Source: Deltaproteobacteria bacterium (lineage in GTDB: Bacteria > Myxococcota_A > UBA9160 > UBA4427). Taken from it: DNA of 64,000 nt. The position numbers and the translations under genes were made by a program. Under the pieces are notes generated by a model. It did no database searches. It was given only the letters and a program-made list of their open reading frames with translations, and was not told the DNA's origin. Of this stretch, positions 27,750 to 37,144 are shown in pieces; position 1 is the stretch's first letter; every line of letters begins with the position of its first letter. The stretch lies in assembly GCA_029261835.1 (NCBI GenBank), contig JAJDAO010000083.1, positions 51,380 to 115,379 of the forward strand, in the 5' to 3' direction.

Positions 27750-28778
27750 CTATGCCTCCCCCTGCCGCCCGCCGCGCTTCAGTGCCTCGATGATCGGAGG
27801 CCAGATGCTCGGGTCGGAGGGATAGGGCTTGTAGAGCGAGAGGCGGTCGGCGACGCCGCCGAGACGATCGAGCAGCTGCTCTGCAATCGTCTCGGGCGCG
27901 CCGCGCACGGCGAAGGCGTTCAGAAAGTCGTCGTCGACGAGCTGTCCCATCTCGAGCCACTTGCCCTGCTTGGAGAGCCGGTTCAGCTCCGGCTGCAGGC
28001 CATCGAGGCCGCAGGCCTTCATGGCGGGCAGGTAGGCGGGGGTGGAGCCGTAGAAGCCGAGTAGGTTACGGATGCCGGCCTCTGCCCCCTCGAGCTCTTC
28101 GGGCGTCCTGCCGGTGATCACCATCGTCGACACCGAAAGCACGAGGTCACCGCGCGTGCGCCCGCTCTTCGCCAGACCGCGGGCCAGCGCCGGTAGCACG
28201 AGCTCGTGCAGGTAGGGCACACAGTTCATGGGATGCACGATCATGCCATCGGCCACCTCGCCCGCGGCCTCCGTCATGTGAGGCCCCACGGCGGCGATCA
28301 AGATGGGAGGCGGACCGTAGGCGTTTGGGCCGGGATTGAAGATCGGTGTCATCAACCTGTGGGTGTAGAACTCACCGCGGAAATCGAGCTTCTCCCCCTC
28401 TTGCCAGCAGCGGAAGATCGCCTTCATCGCCAGCACCAGCTCGCGCATGCGCGCCGCGGGGCGCGCAAAGTCGCAGCCAAAGCGATTCTCGATATGGGCG
28501 CGAACCTGGCTCCCGAGACCGAGCAGGAAGTGCCCCTTGGAGAATTCCTGAAGATCCCAGGCCTGGTAGGCGAGGTGCATCGGGTTGCGCGGAAAGGCAA
28601 CCGCAATGGCAGTGCTGAGGTCGACGCCGGGCGCGTGCTCGGCGGCGAGCAGCAGCGGATAGAAGGGATCGCGACTGCCCTCCATCGTGTAGATCCCGTC
28701 GTAGCCCATCGCCTGGAGCTGCTTGGCACTCTCGCCCGCATTCGAGAGATCCGTGATCAGAGCGCCCTCGATCTTCAT
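27750..28778 (-). CDS. LLM-class flavin-dependent oxidoreductase (F420-type)
   Basis: 342 residues from ATG 28778. Luciferase-like TIM barrel: LQAMGYDGIYTMEGSRDPF, TAIAVAFPRNPMHLAYQAWDL, GHFLLGLGSQVRAHIENRFG, PPPILIAAVGPHMTEAAGEVADG. The pattern fits the F420-dependent TIGR03617-like subgroup common in actinobacteria and found in some deltaproteobacteria. Substrate unknown. Its ATG overlaps the stop of the small upstream gene by 4 bases (ATGA), so translation is probably coupled. Confidence 0.87.
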   Translation of the reverse strand: MKIEGALITDLSNAGESAKQLQAMGYDGIYTMEGSRDPFYPLLLAAEHAPGVDLSTAIAVAFPRNPMHLAYQAWDLQEFSKGHFLLGLGSQVRAHIENRFGCDFARPAARMRELVLAMKAIFRCWQEGEKLDFRGEFYTHRLMTPIFNPGPNAYGPPPILIAAVGPHMTEAAGEVADGMIVHPMNCVPYLHELVLPALARGLAKSGRTRGDLVLSVSTMVITGRTPEELEGAEAGIRNLLGFYGSTPAYLPAMKACGLDGLQPELNRLSKQGKWLEMGQLVDDDFLNAFAVRGAPETIAEQLLDRLGGVADRLSLYKPYPSDPSIWPPIIEALKRGGRQGEA

Positions 28779-29032
28779 GCGTCGCCACCCGCGCGGGCGA
28801 GTACGGTCGGATTCTCCAGCGAGAAGAGCCGCCTGCGAAATGCGTCGGCTGGCGACTCGACCGCGACGAAGCAAGCCGCCAGCGTGTCGCCGAGCCGGAC
28901 CTCGAGCACACCGTCGAAGAGGGTCGAAACAATCTCCGTCATATACGCAATCGTGATTTCGGCTCCCTCGCGCAACGGGGCTGGCAGCGGCAGCCGCGAA
29001 AACGGGATCCAGAGGCGGCTCGAGTTTGACAC
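28775..29032 (-). CDS. Small hypothetical protein upstream of the LLM oxidoreductase
   Basis: 85 residues from GTG 29032. There are no transmembrane segments; a central amphipathic stretch (IAYMTEIVSTLFDGVLEVRLGD) is the only recognisable feature. Support comes from the 4-base ATGA overlap with the LLM gene, which is typical of coupled genes. It may be a small partner or substrate-handling domain; I do not recognise the family. Confidence 0.48.
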   Translation of the reverse strand: MSNSSRLWIPFSRLPLPAPLREGAEITIAYMTEIVSTLFDGVLEVRLGDTLAACFVAVESPADAFRRRLFSLENPTVLARAGGDA

Positions 29033-29313
29033 CGAGCGAGGCTAGCACTCGCACCGGCACGACCCCAGAGAGCGCGCAAGAGCCCAAGATCTCTTCAGCA
29101 ATCAGCAGTGGCTATGAAGAGAGCTCCATCGAACAGGCGACCGGGCGGCGGCCAACGTCTTCGCCTGGGGCGAGATGCTCTACACTCGGATCCGGCTCCG
29201 TGGCGTTCTCGGCGACGTGGCCTCGAAGCGTTTGAGCGCGCCTCGAACACCTGCCCGCGAGTCGCCACGGGACCGAAGAGAGTCCGCTCAGCGGATCACA
29301 GAGGACGGACGCG

Positions 29314-30060
29314 TTGGCGAGCGGGCAGCAGAGCACGCGGCACTACGACATCGAGGGGCAACTCCTAGGCTACCCCACGGAATTTCGAGACGGATGCTCT
29401 GCCGCGGGACTCTTCCTCGTCAGCTCGCGCGTCGCCAATGACTTGATCGCCGAGAGCGGTTTCGAGGTGGCCGAGGTCGCACCTGGCCGGGCGGTCTTTG
29501 CCCTGACGTGCGTCCACTATACGGACACGGATTGCGGCCGCTACGAGGAGATCGCCGAAGCCTTCTTCGTCGAGAGAGTTGGCCGGCGCGGTCGTATTCC
29601 CTATCTCCGCACCTGGCTGGACATTCTGCGAGGCCGTATCGCCAGCTACACCTGGAATCTCCAGGTCACGACCTCTCTCTCGAAGGCCGCGGGACTGCAA
29701 ATGTGGGGATTCCCCAAAACGATCGAGGAGATCGACTTCGATCGATCCGGCGAACGCGCCTGCTTCAACTTGCGGATGAATGGACAGACCGTCCTCAGCT
29801 ATGCGGTTCGTGCGCAGGGACGGCAGTCTCCGGCTCCGATCAATTCGCCGGTCTACTCGATCTTCGAAGGGGCACAACACGTCAGCTATCTGAACCAGAC
29901 TTATCGGGACACCGGATACCGGCCCGGGGGCGGCCGCCTTCACTTGGGCGATCACCCGCTGGCGCAGCAGCTACGCCAGCTTGGCCTGCCGCGGCGCCCC
30001 ATGCTCGCCACTTGGAACGGCCACCTCAGCTTCAGCATGTCCGCACCCGAGAAGCTGTGA
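29314..30060 (+). CDS. Acetoacetate-decarboxylase-like protein
   Basis: 248 residues from TTG 29314 (GAGGA 9 bases upstream). The fold pattern follows acetoacetate decarboxylase: GYPTEFRDG near the start, IPYLRTW, then LQMWGFPKTIEEI where Lys135 stands at the Schiff-base Lys position. Cytoplasmic; members decarboxylate or cyclise beta-keto or related carbonyl compounds, so the exact substrate is open. It is followed after 73 bases by an SDR gene on the same strand, so the two could act on a keto compound in sequence. Confidence 0.76.
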   Translation: MASGQQSTRHYDIEGQLLGYPTEFRDGCSAAGLFLVSSRVANDLIAESGFEVAEVAPGRAVFALTCVHYTDTDCGRYEEIAEAFFVERVGRRGRIPYLRTWLDILRGRIASYTWNLQVTTSLSKAAGLQMWGFPKTIEEIDFDRSGERACFNLRMNGQTVLSYAVRAQGRQSPAPINSPVYSIFEGAQHVSYLNQTYRDTGYRPGGGRLHLGDHPLAQQLRQLGLPRRPMLATWNGHLSFSMSAPEKL

Positions 30061-30133
30061 CCTCGCCGACGTCAACGACCTTCGGCACCCGCGCCACGCT
30101 GTCCATTACCGCCCGCCACAGCGGGCCCTCCCG

Positions 30134-30910
30134 ATGAACCCTCGCGTCGCGCTCGTTACCGGCGGAGCCAGCGGCATGGGTAAGATCTTCGCCCTGCGCA
30201 TGGCGGAGCGCGGAACTCGCGTCGCCGTGCTGGACCAAGATGTACGCGGTCTGGAAGCTGTGGCGGAGCGATGCGAGAACATTCACGCCTATCATTGTGA
30301 TGTTTCAGACCGCGAGAACGTCGACGCGGTCCTCACACGGGTCGTCGCCGAGCTCGGCGCCATCGATCGGCTGGTCCACTGCGCGGCCATCATGCCAACG
30401 GCGAGGCTGATCGACCAGGATGCCGAGCTGATCGAGCGATTGATGCACGTCAACTATGGCGGGACCGTGAACCTGGCCAAGGCCGTGCTGCCGGCCATGC
30501 TGCAGCGCGGCGCGGGTGAAGTGATCATCTTCGGCTCCACGGGCGGTGCGGTCCTGGTACCCGAATGCGGCGCCTACTGTGCGAGCAAAGCCGCAACGAA
30601 CGCATTCGCGGAGGTGCTGATCGAGGAGACTCGGGGCAGTGGCGTTCACGTCATGCTGGTATGCCCGCCGCTCGTGGACACACCTCTCTTGCAACAGGCC
30701 TCGGAGACCTCCAACCCCAAGATCATTCGAGAGTCCATCGCGAGAAGGCAACTGGTCGCGCCCGACCGCATCGTCGACCACGTCGAAAGGGGCCTGGCCG
30801 ATGGCGTAGCAATCCTCTTGCCGGGCGTGGCCACGAAACTCATCATGTGGGCCCGGCGAATCTCGCCACGCCTGCTCTGGCGCGTCATCCTGCGTTCCAA
30901 CCGGGAATGA
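30134..30910 (+). CDS. Short-chain dehydrogenase/reductase
   Basis: 258 residues from ATG 30134. Classical SDR: cofactor loop TGGASGMGK at 9-17, CDVSD at 55-59, Ser135, and the catalytic Tyr148-x-x-x-Lys152 in YCASK. A C-terminal hydrophobic segment (VATKLIMWARRISPRLLW) suggests membrane association. Probably oxidises or reduces a hydrophobic alcohol/ketone. It lies downstream of the acetoacetate-decarboxylase-like gene. Confidence 0.88.
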   Translation: MNPRVALVTGGASGMGKIFALRMAERGTRVAVLDQDVRGLEAVAERCENIHAYHCDVSDRENVDAVLTRVVAELGAIDRLVHCAAIMPTARLIDQDAELIERLMHVNYGGTVNLAKAVLPAMLQRGAGEVIIFGSTGGAVLVPECGAYCASKAATNAFAEVLIEETRGSGVHVMLVCPPLVDTPLLQQASETSNPKIIRESIARRQLVAPDRIVDHVERGLADGVAILLPGVATKLIMWARRISPRLLWRVILRSNRE

Positions 30911-30949
30911 CGAAGCAACGCGGGCGCCGATGAATAACAGGAGAGCGAA

Positions 30950-32599
30950 ATGACCACAGCGAGAATGCGCCCTGCCCGCTTCTTCTCTGACATCTTCTCC
31001 GGCATCATCGTGCTTCCGCTCATCATCGCCGGAAACGGCTGCAACAGCGGCCAACGAATCGAGACGAAGCTGCCCGAGCGAGTGGCGCTCGCCGACAGCA
31101 CCTGTCCGATCATTCACTGCGACACCTGGCAGACGGACGCGCTGCCCTTCGGCGGGCCAGAGGCACCTTCACAACAAGTTCCCGCCAGCTCGCTGGACCA
31201 CCTCTGGTCGTCTCCGATTGCCGGCGGCATCCTCGACTACAGATACGAGGACGGCCGAACTGTATTCTGGGTCTCCCAAGTCGATCGCATCATGAAGCTC
31301 GAGCTCGACGACGACAACAATCTCGTGAAGCTCGCAGAGCTTCCCCTGCAGCCCAAGAAGTTCCCGCGCCGCAGCCCTGAAGAGATGAAGGCTGTCGTCG
31401 AGAAGCTCGACGCAACCACGCTCGGTACGCCTGACCACGACGCGCTGGCGGACGCATGGATGGACTACCAGCTCGAAGGACTGCGGGCCTACTACGCACT
31501 CGTGAACGACCAGGGCATTCTCTACGTGGGCAATCGCACGAGCATCGTTGCATACAGCGATGCCGAGCCGGGCAATCCCGAGTCGGGAATCGTAAAGGTC
31601 GGCGAGTTCGTCTTCGAGAAGCTGAAGCTCCAGCTCGGGCTGACGATGCCTCTCGCAATTCAGATCGGCCTCAATGTCACGCCAGATGGTCACCTCGTCG
31701 CGGTGACGATCGACGGCACGCTGATCGTGATCAGGCCGGATCTGAGTGAGGGCCACTACCACAATCTCAAGGGGGAGAGAATCTGGAACAGCATCGCGAT
31801 CGATGACGAGGCCGGCATCTACGTGGCGGGAAACAAGGCCATCCACAAGCTGATCTGGACTGGCAGCGCCATCAGCACGAATGAAGAGGCCGGCGCCTGG
31901 AGCCTCCCGTACGCGATCGGGAGCCTCGATGCTTCTCTGCGTGCCGAGCGCGGCACCGGCACCACTCCGGCTCTGATGGGAAGCGAGCAGAGCCGCGACC
32001 AATTCGTGGTGACAGCCGACGCGGCGAACGTCAACAATCTGATGCTGCTCTGGCGCGACGAGATCCCCGAAGATTGGGAGCAGCTCCCGGGCACAACAAG
32101 CCGCCGCATCGCGGGCAGTCTGCCGGTCGACTTTGGCGACGCCAGTCTGACAAACTCCTACTCCGAGAACTCCGCCACCATCTTCGAATACGGCGCTGTC
32201 TTGGCCAACAATCAGGTCAAGACCAACGAGGCCATGCGCATGCCCGTGCAGCTGAAGATGAGGGATCCCGCGCGAACGCCCTACGGCGTACAGAAATTCC
32301 AGTGGCATGCAGAGAGCCGGAAGTTCGAGGTGGCCTGGACTCGAGCCGATGTCTCGAGCCCGAACAGCACGCCCGTGGTGGCGATGAAGAACCGCCAGCT
32401 CCACGTGGTGGGAATCAAGCACGAGCAATGGGCGATGGAGGTGCTCGACTGGGATACGGGCAAGACGAAGGCGGTCTACGGCCTCGGCAGCAGCGAGCGC
32501 TTCAATCCCATCATGCTGGCGCTACAGCTGCTCCCGAACGGAGACCCCATCTACGCCAGCTTCGGCGGCATCATCCACCTGAAGCTCGGCAGGCAATGA
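30950..32599 (+). CDS. Secreted protein with predicted beta-propeller-like repeats
   Basis: 549 residues from ATG 30950, with AGGAGAG immediately upstream. The N-terminus is hydrophobic with a possible lipobox (IIAGNGC, Cys31). The mature region repeats strand-turn units such as ILYVGNRTSIVAYSD, LIVIRPDLSEGHYHNLKG and GIYVAGNKAIHKLIW, with conserved Asp/Gly turns, as in beta propellers. No catalytic motif is evident and I cannot name a family. Likely periplasmic or surface lipoprotein. Confidence 0.7.
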   Translation: MTTARMRPARFFSDIFSGIIVLPLIIAGNGCNSGQRIETKLPERVALADSTCPIIHCDTWQTDALPFGGPEAPSQQVPASSLDHLWSSPIAGGILDYRYEDGRTVFWVSQVDRIMKLELDDDNNLVKLAELPLQPKKFPRRSPEEMKAVVEKLDATTLGTPDHDALADAWMDYQLEGLRAYYALVNDQGILYVGNRTSIVAYSDAEPGNPESGIVKVGEFVFEKLKLQLGLTMPLAIQIGLNVTPDGHLVAVTIDGTLIVIRPDLSEGHYHNLKGERIWNSIAIDDEAGIYVAGNKAIHKLIWTGSAISTNEEAGAWSLPYAIGSLDASLRAERGTGTTPALMGSEQSRDQFVVTADAANVNNLMLLWRDEIPEDWEQLPGTTSRRIAGSLPVDFGDASLTNSYSENSATIFEYGAVLANNQVKTNEAMRMPVQLKMRDPARTPYGVQKFQWHAESRKFEVAWTRADVSSPNSTPVVAMKNRQLHVVGIKHEQWAMEVLDWDTGKTKAVYGLGSSERFNPIMLALQLLPNGDPIYASFGGIIHLKLGRQ

Positions 32600-32878
32600 T
32601 CTCGACGCAAGGGCCACGTCACAGAGCCTATCGGCGAACAACCCGTCGTTCGAGCGCGTCGGGTCTTCGAGCGTGTGGTCTGATCCCCTCGACAAGAGAG
32701 CCTGAGTCTGCGCAAACGATCCCGGCTCGAGATCTGCACGCTTTGTTCTTGCCTGCTTTCGAGCATGCCAGTTACAATCGAACTCACGCAGAGCAGCGTA
32801 TCGCTCTCGCACGCCCCATCGAAATGAGCCATGCGACGGAGTCCGCCAGACTGCCCACAGCCCCGACTGGAGATTTCG

Positions 32879-34516
32879 ATGAGTATCCTGGCCAAGATGC
32901 GCCATCGCTCTGGAATGCTCCTGTCTTGCGCCTTTGTCGCCACAGCCTGCCTGATACCGTTCGCTCAGGCCTGGAGTGCCTCGCAGTTCTTCGGCCTCGG
33001 CGGAATCGCGGGCAAGCCCGTCAGCAAGTCTCCAACTGCGTTCTCGACAGATGGGCTCAAGATCGTTGCGAATGCGTGCACCTTCTCGAGCTTCGATTCT
33101 GAGTGTTCGCCTTTTCTGTGGAGTCCAGAGGGCCCATCGGTCCCACTGGATCTCCTCGCGGGCGACAGTGACGCCACTGCCTGGGGGATGTCGAGTGACG
33201 GCCAGATCGTGGTCGGGGAGAGCCGGGACTCGCCAACGTCGAGCTGGGGCAGCACGGCTGTGCGATGGAGCAACGGGGGACCGCCTGTTCCACTGGCGAC
33301 TCACGGCGAGTCGGTCGTGACGACGGCGCGATACATCACGCCCGACGGATCGGTCGTGGCTGGCACATGGTACGAATCGGGCAAGCCGAGGGCTCTTGGC
33401 TGGACCGAATCGGGCGGTGTGGAACAGTTGCTTGACCCGTCTCAGCCTACACTGGAACGAAGCACAGTGACCGGTCTTTCGGTAGGGGGGCAGATCGCCG
33501 CCTATCTGTATCGGGATAGTTCGGGATCAAGCCCGAGCCTGGCCGTGCGCTGGACACCCGACGGCGGCCTGGAGTCACTGGGGCCCCTGCCAGCGGGCTA
33601 CGCCTCGAGCGACACTGTAGACACCGCGGAGCTTGGCGACGCGATCATCGGAAACCTGTGGACCGGCCACAGATTCGGCTCGAGCAGCGTCGCCTATCGC
33701 TGGACCTCGATCTCCGGCATGGAGGTCCTGCCCGTTCCATCGGAACACCTCGAATCACGTGCGCGAATCATCTCGCGAGATGGGAGCGTGGTGCTCGGCC
33801 AATTCAAGAATGCTGCGTCGAGCGCGCTGGAGTGGGAGGCCTTCCGCTGGACTCCTTCTGGCGGAATCCAGTCACTCGGCCCGGCCGCGGGCTTCGACAG
33901 CACCGGCGTTCGTGGGCTGACCGAGCAAGGTGAGGTCTTCTGGGGCTCGATGGACCGGACCTCACTCGAGCTTGTCTATGACGCCCAGAATACCTACGAC
34001 GTATACCTGAGTCGGATCGAGCGGCGATCCTATCTCTGGAGCGCGCAGTCGGGACGCGTCGATTTTCCGCACATGGACCTCTCTCCGACGTGCGATCACG
34101 ACCTCTGGAGCGTGATCGAGGACGTCACCGTCGACCGTTCCATCGTTCTGGGGCGAGGCCGCTGCCACGAGGCCGACCAGTTCTGGGAGGAGTTCGAACC
34201 GTTCGACCAGGCGTGGGTCGTCAGATCGACCACCGGTCAGCCTATCGAGAGATGGTTCGCATGGGATGAGGCCCATGGCTTTCGCTCGCTGGAGAGCTTC
34301 GTGCAAGACCAATACGGTGTCGATCTGACGGGATGGCAGCTGGACAGCGCCAACATCAGCGACGACGGGCAGATGCTCTGGGGCGTTGGCACTCACGACT
34401 TCAGCGAGGAGGCCTGGGTTCTATACGTGCCCGAGCCGTCCTCGTCTCTGATGCTCGCGAGTGGGGCGAGTCTTCTGGCACTGCTCTCAATGAGGAGACA
34501 GCGCCGTACGCGCTAG
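32879..34516 (+). CDS. PEP-CTERM protein with HAF-type repeats
   Basis: 545 residues from ATG 32879. A signal peptide is followed by repeats of the extracellular HAF type (AVRWSNGGPPVPL, ALGWTESGGVEQL, AVRWTPDGGLESLG, AYRWTSISGMEVL), each a short beta unit. The C-terminus has VPEPSSSLMLASGASLL and a final basic tail, the PEP-CTERM sorting signal cut by an exosortase/archaeosortase-type enzyme. The protein is therefore expected on the cell surface or in the matrix. It converges with the small PEP-CTERM gene, and their stop codons overlap. Confidence 0.85.
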   Translation: MSILAKMRHRSGMLLSCAFVATACLIPFAQAWSASQFFGLGGIAGKPVSKSPTAFSTDGLKIVANACTFSSFDSECSPFLWSPEGPSVPLDLLAGDSDATAWGMSSDGQIVVGESRDSPTSSWGSTAVRWSNGGPPVPLATHGESVVTTARYITPDGSVVAGTWYESGKPRALGWTESGGVEQLLDPSQPTLERSTVTGLSVGGQIAAYLYRDSSGSSPSLAVRWTPDGGLESLGPLPAGYASSDTVDTAELGDAIIGNLWTGHRFGSSSVAYRWTSISGMEVLPVPSEHLESRARIISRDGSVVLGQFKNAASSALEWEAFRWTPSGGIQSLGPAAGFDSTGVRGLTEQGEVFWGSMDRTSLELVYDAQNTYDVYLSRIERRSYLWSAQSGRVDFPHMDLSPTCDHDLWSVIEDVTVDRSIVLGRGRCHEADQFWEEFEPFDQAWVVRSTTGQPIERWFAWDEAHGFRSLESFVQDQYGVDLTGWQLDSANISDDGQMLWGVGTHDFSEEAWVLYVPEPSSSLMLASGASLLALLSMRRQRRTR

Positions 34517-34929
34517 CAGGCGGGGCTCCATCCTCGCCGCCGCATCACCACCAAGCCGGCCAACCCGAGCAGAGCGAGAGTGAGCGTGCCTGGCTCGGGC
34601 GTCACGGTGGTCGACCTTGCCGTGCTTCCCGCCACTATTTCGAATGAAGCGCTGTGTGGGGTATCGAACGTCAGCACCGTGGGACCCATCGCTCCGGAGC
34701 CCGGCTCACCCACCCAGAGGTGCGCAACGACACTGAATGCACTCACGAAGACAGCCCGGGACGGACCCAGCCCATAACCGCTCAAGGAGAAATCGAGGTC
34801 TGAGCGAAGCATGCCGTCATCGGCCGGCGAGGGCTCGGCCGGCATCACCCCGAGTGAGACCGGCGCCGTCAAGAGCAGAAGAGACAGGCACAGGGCGATC
34901 AGAAGGATGAGTGCTGCCGGAGTGCGCAT
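34513..34929 (-). CDS. Small PEP-CTERM protein
   Basis: 138 residues from ATG 34929. After a signal peptide (LILLIALCLSLLLLTAPVSLG) comes a short domain of unknown fold, then TPEPGTLTLALLGLAGLVV and a basic tail, a standard PEP-CTERM signal. The first codons and about 80 bases of the 5' leader are repeated near 36709 in front of a truncated copy. Probably an exported surface or matrix protein. Confidence 0.78.
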   Translation of the reverse strand: MRTPAALILLIALCLSLLLLTAPVSLGVMPAEPSPADDGMLRSDLDFSLSGYGLGPSRAVFVSAFSVVAHLWVGEPGSGAMGPTVLTFDTPHSASFEIVAGSTARSTTVTPEPGTLTLALLGLAGLVVMRRRGWSPAC

Positions 34930-35016
34930 ACCTCCCCCGGGCTGGAGCGAATGACGAGCCAAGAATCCCACTCATGGAAGTGGGCGCAGAGGGCGAGATA
35001 TGGCAAGAAAACTGCC
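34909..35016. repeat. Direct repeat copy A: shared 5' leader and start of small PEP-CTERM genes
   Basis: About 108 bases that match 36689-36796 with scattered changes. It contains the ATG and first codons (MRTPAAL) plus about 80 bases upstream. In transcript sense, part of the leader can form the hairpin CCCACT/AGTGGG around 34968-34985. Probably a relic of gene duplication. Confidence 0.65.
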
Positions 35017-35114
35017 GGGCCCAGCTCGAATTCGGGTCGGCTCCGTCGCGAAAGCTAGGCTCGCCGAGCTGGATTGCGCGCACGTTCGAGAAGAATCCGC
35101 GGGGTGGCCGCGAC

Positions 35115-35807
35115 TTACCTCGCGCGCTCGCGACGGCTCACACTGCAGAGCCCGAGCACGCCGATGCCCACCAGCAGCGCCGTGGTGGGCTCGGGGGTGA
35201 TCACGCCCGTGGCGTTCGCGGCCTGATTGATCACCAGCGGCGGCTGAATACCACCCGATTCGTAGCCGAGCTGCAAGATACCGCTGCGAATCGGGTCCAT
35301 CGTGATGTCGATATCGCCGAATCCGTCACCCACGGCGGCAACGTGGAAGACAAGGTTGGCGAGCCACTCGGCACCCGTCGTCGCAGCCCCGACGCCGGCG
35401 TTGCTTCCGACCTGGCTCGAGAAGAAATCGACCTGGACCTGATCTGCGAGTGTTGGGTGAGGGCTGCAGCCCATGCCCGCGTTCGGGCTGCCATAGCCAC
35501 CGCCACACGAGTTGGCCGCCCTCAGGTAGGCGCACCTGGTGTTCATTTGGAGAAGGTAGTTATCCGTCGACGAGGCCCCTCGGTTGTAGGCCAAGACGCC
35601 CGTGTCGTAGATGACACCGATGCCGAGCAGTACCACGTCTGCCGCCCCCTCTGTGTCGAACGCCAACGTGATCGTCACGGTATCGCTGTGACCAAGGGTA
35701 CTGACGCCGTCGTAGTTGCTCGTCACGTCGAGCCGCCATGCACTCGCACTCGTTGCGCCGACGATCAGCAGCGCGATCGCGAGCAAGCTCGCTGTCAGGA
35801 GTCGCAT
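35115..35807 (-). CDS. PEP-CTERM protein, paralogue 1
   Basis: 230 residues from ATG 35807. Signal peptide ending ATSASA, then a beta-rich domain (WRLDVTSNYDG, DTVTITLAFDTEG, GVIYDTGVLAYNRGAS, AANSCGGGYG) and a C-terminal ITPEPTTALLVGIGVLGL segment with a basic tail. It is closely similar in the same order of motifs to the neighbouring gene at 35879-36565, so the two are tandem duplicates. Expected to be a surface or extracellular-matrix protein. Confidence 0.85.
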   Translation of the reverse strand: MRLLTASLLAIALLIVGATSASAWRLDVTSNYDGVSTLGHSDTVTITLAFDTEGAADVVLLGIGVIYDTGVLAYNRGASSTDNYLLQMNTRCAYLRAANSCGGGYGSPNAGMGCSPHPTLADQVQVDFFSSQVGSNAGVGAATTGAEWLANLVFHVAAVGDGFGDIDITMDPIRSGILQLGYESGGIQPPLVINQAANATGVITPEPTTALLVGIGVLGLCSVSRRERAR

Positions 35808-35878
35808 GCGGTCTCCTCCTCGACCGTTGCCTTCACCCGTTCGCACATCGCACCGTCCCAACGACTCGTGTGGCGCCG

Positions 35879-36565
35879 CTAGTTCCGCCGACGCCCCGCA
35901 ACACCCAGCCCGATGAGGCCCAGGCTGAGAAGCAGAGCCGTGGTGGGCTCGGGGGTGATCACGCCCGTGGCGTTTGCGGCCTGATTGACGTCCAGCGGCG
36001 GTTGAATACCGCCCGATGCGCTGCCGAGCTGCAGGATACCGCTGCGAACCGGGTCCATCGTGATGTCGATATCGCCAAATCCGTCACCCACGGCAGCGAC
36101 GTGGAAGACGAGGCTGACGAGCCACTCGGCACCCACCGTCGCAATCGGGACGCCGGTGTTCGATCCAACCTGGCTCGAGAAGAAATCGACCTGAATCTGG
36201 TCGGGGAGTGTCGGGTGGGGGCTACACCCCATGCCCGCGTTTGCCGCACCATAGCCACCGCCGCAGGAGTTGGCGGCCCTGAGGTAAGCGTTCCTAGGGG
36301 ACGTGTAGAGCAGGTAGTTGTCCGACGACGAAGCCCCTCGGTTGTAGGCCAAGACGCCCGTGTCGTAGATGACACCGATGCCGAGCAGTGCCACGTCCAC
36401 TGCACTCTCTGAGTCCAACGCCAACGTGATCGTCACGGTGTCGCTGGGGCTGAGAATGCTGACGCCGTCATAGTTGCTTGTCACGTCGAGCCGCCATGCA
36501 CTCGCGCTCGTTGCGCCGACGATCAGCAGCGCAATCGCGAGCAGGTTGACTGTCGAAATCCGCAT
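35879..36565 (-). CDS. PEP-CTERM protein, paralogue 2
   Basis: 228 residues from ATG 36565. Nearly co-linear with the gene at 35115-35807: same signal peptide, same WRLDVTSNYDG, GVIYDTGVLAYNRGAS, AANSCGGGYG and DIDITMDP blocks, and the same sorting signal ITPEPTTALLLSLGLIGLGV. Differences concentrate in the loop after SSDNYLL and in the C-terminal helix. The high identity points to a recent tandem duplication. Confidence 0.87.
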   Translation of the reverse strand: MRISTVNLLAIALLIVGATSASAWRLDVTSNYDGVSILSPSDTVTITLALDSESAVDVALLGIGVIYDTGVLAYNRGASSSDNYLLYTSPRNAYLRAANSCGGGYGAANAGMGCSPHPTLPDQIQVDFFSSQVGSNTGVPIATVGAEWLVSLVFHVAAVGDGFGDIDITMDPVRSGILQLGSASGGIQPPLDVNQAANATGVITPEPTTALLLSLGLIGLGVAGRRRN

Positions 36566-36649
36566 CTGGTTTTCTCCTTGATTGTTGATTTCACTGGTCC
36601 GTCCACCGTGCTGTGCCACGCGCCCGAGGGTCAAGTCCAGTTGGGCCGC

Positions 36650-36709
36650 TCAGAGCGGAGAGGATGAGCGGAGGATGATCAGGATGCCGAGTGCTGCCGG
36701 AGTGCGCAT
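36650..36709 (-). pseudogene. Truncated copy of the small PEP-CTERM gene
   Basis: ATG 36709 begins MRTPAALGILIILRSSSPL and then stops. Start, first codons and leader match the gene at 34513-34929, but the rest of that protein is absent. It looks like the 5' remnant of a duplicated PEP-CTERM gene. Confidence 0.6.
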
Positions 36710-36796
36710 GGTTCTCCCGGACCGGGTCGACTGACGAGCCAAGACTCCTAATATGGGAGTGGACGCACAGAGCGAGATGTGGCAAAGAAACCGCCC
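36689..36796. repeat. Direct repeat copy B: leader of the truncated PEP-CTERM copy
   Basis: Counterpart of 34909-35016. Shared blocks include GTGCTGCCGGAGTGCGCAT, TGACGAGCCAAGA and the segment ending in GGCAA(A)GAAA. The hairpin in the leader is at the same place but built from different bases (ACTCC/GGAGT), suggesting it was maintained. Confidence 0.62.
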
Positions 36797-37144
36797 GACC
36801 CACCGCAGATAGTGAAGCCCTTCGCCGGGTTGTGTAGGAGAGGTGGGCTCGCTGCCCCCCACCCCGCCACCTCATGGATCACATCCCGGTGGTGCGGTCC
36901 CATCTTCCACACGCCTCCCGGACGGCTCGGCGCGTGTGCGGTTCGCCACACAGGTTCGTGACATGTCCAGATACGATGCGTCTCGTGCAGGATCTGGTGC
37001 GAGGAGAGGCCTGGCGACAGTGCCAGATGTCGGACGGAAGACCCTTCATGGCCTCCAAGCCCGCGCTACCGACACGGTGAGAATCGAATGCCAGCCGGGC
37101 GACGACGCGAACCTTGCTCGCGAGCCCCGATTCGAATACCGAAT
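36797..37144. other. Intergenic region without recognisable gene
   Basis: Lies between the truncated PEP-CTERM copy and the inverted-repeat element. Open frames on both strands are short and Arg/Cys rich and show no protein features. No tRNA cloverleaf or other RNA could be made out. Confidence 0.35.

Noticed and set aside
34909..36796. The shared PEP-CTERM leader as a c-di-GMP (GEMM) riboswitch, because of c-di-GMP proteins elsewhere in the window.
   Set aside because: The conserved GEMM sequence blocks are not there.
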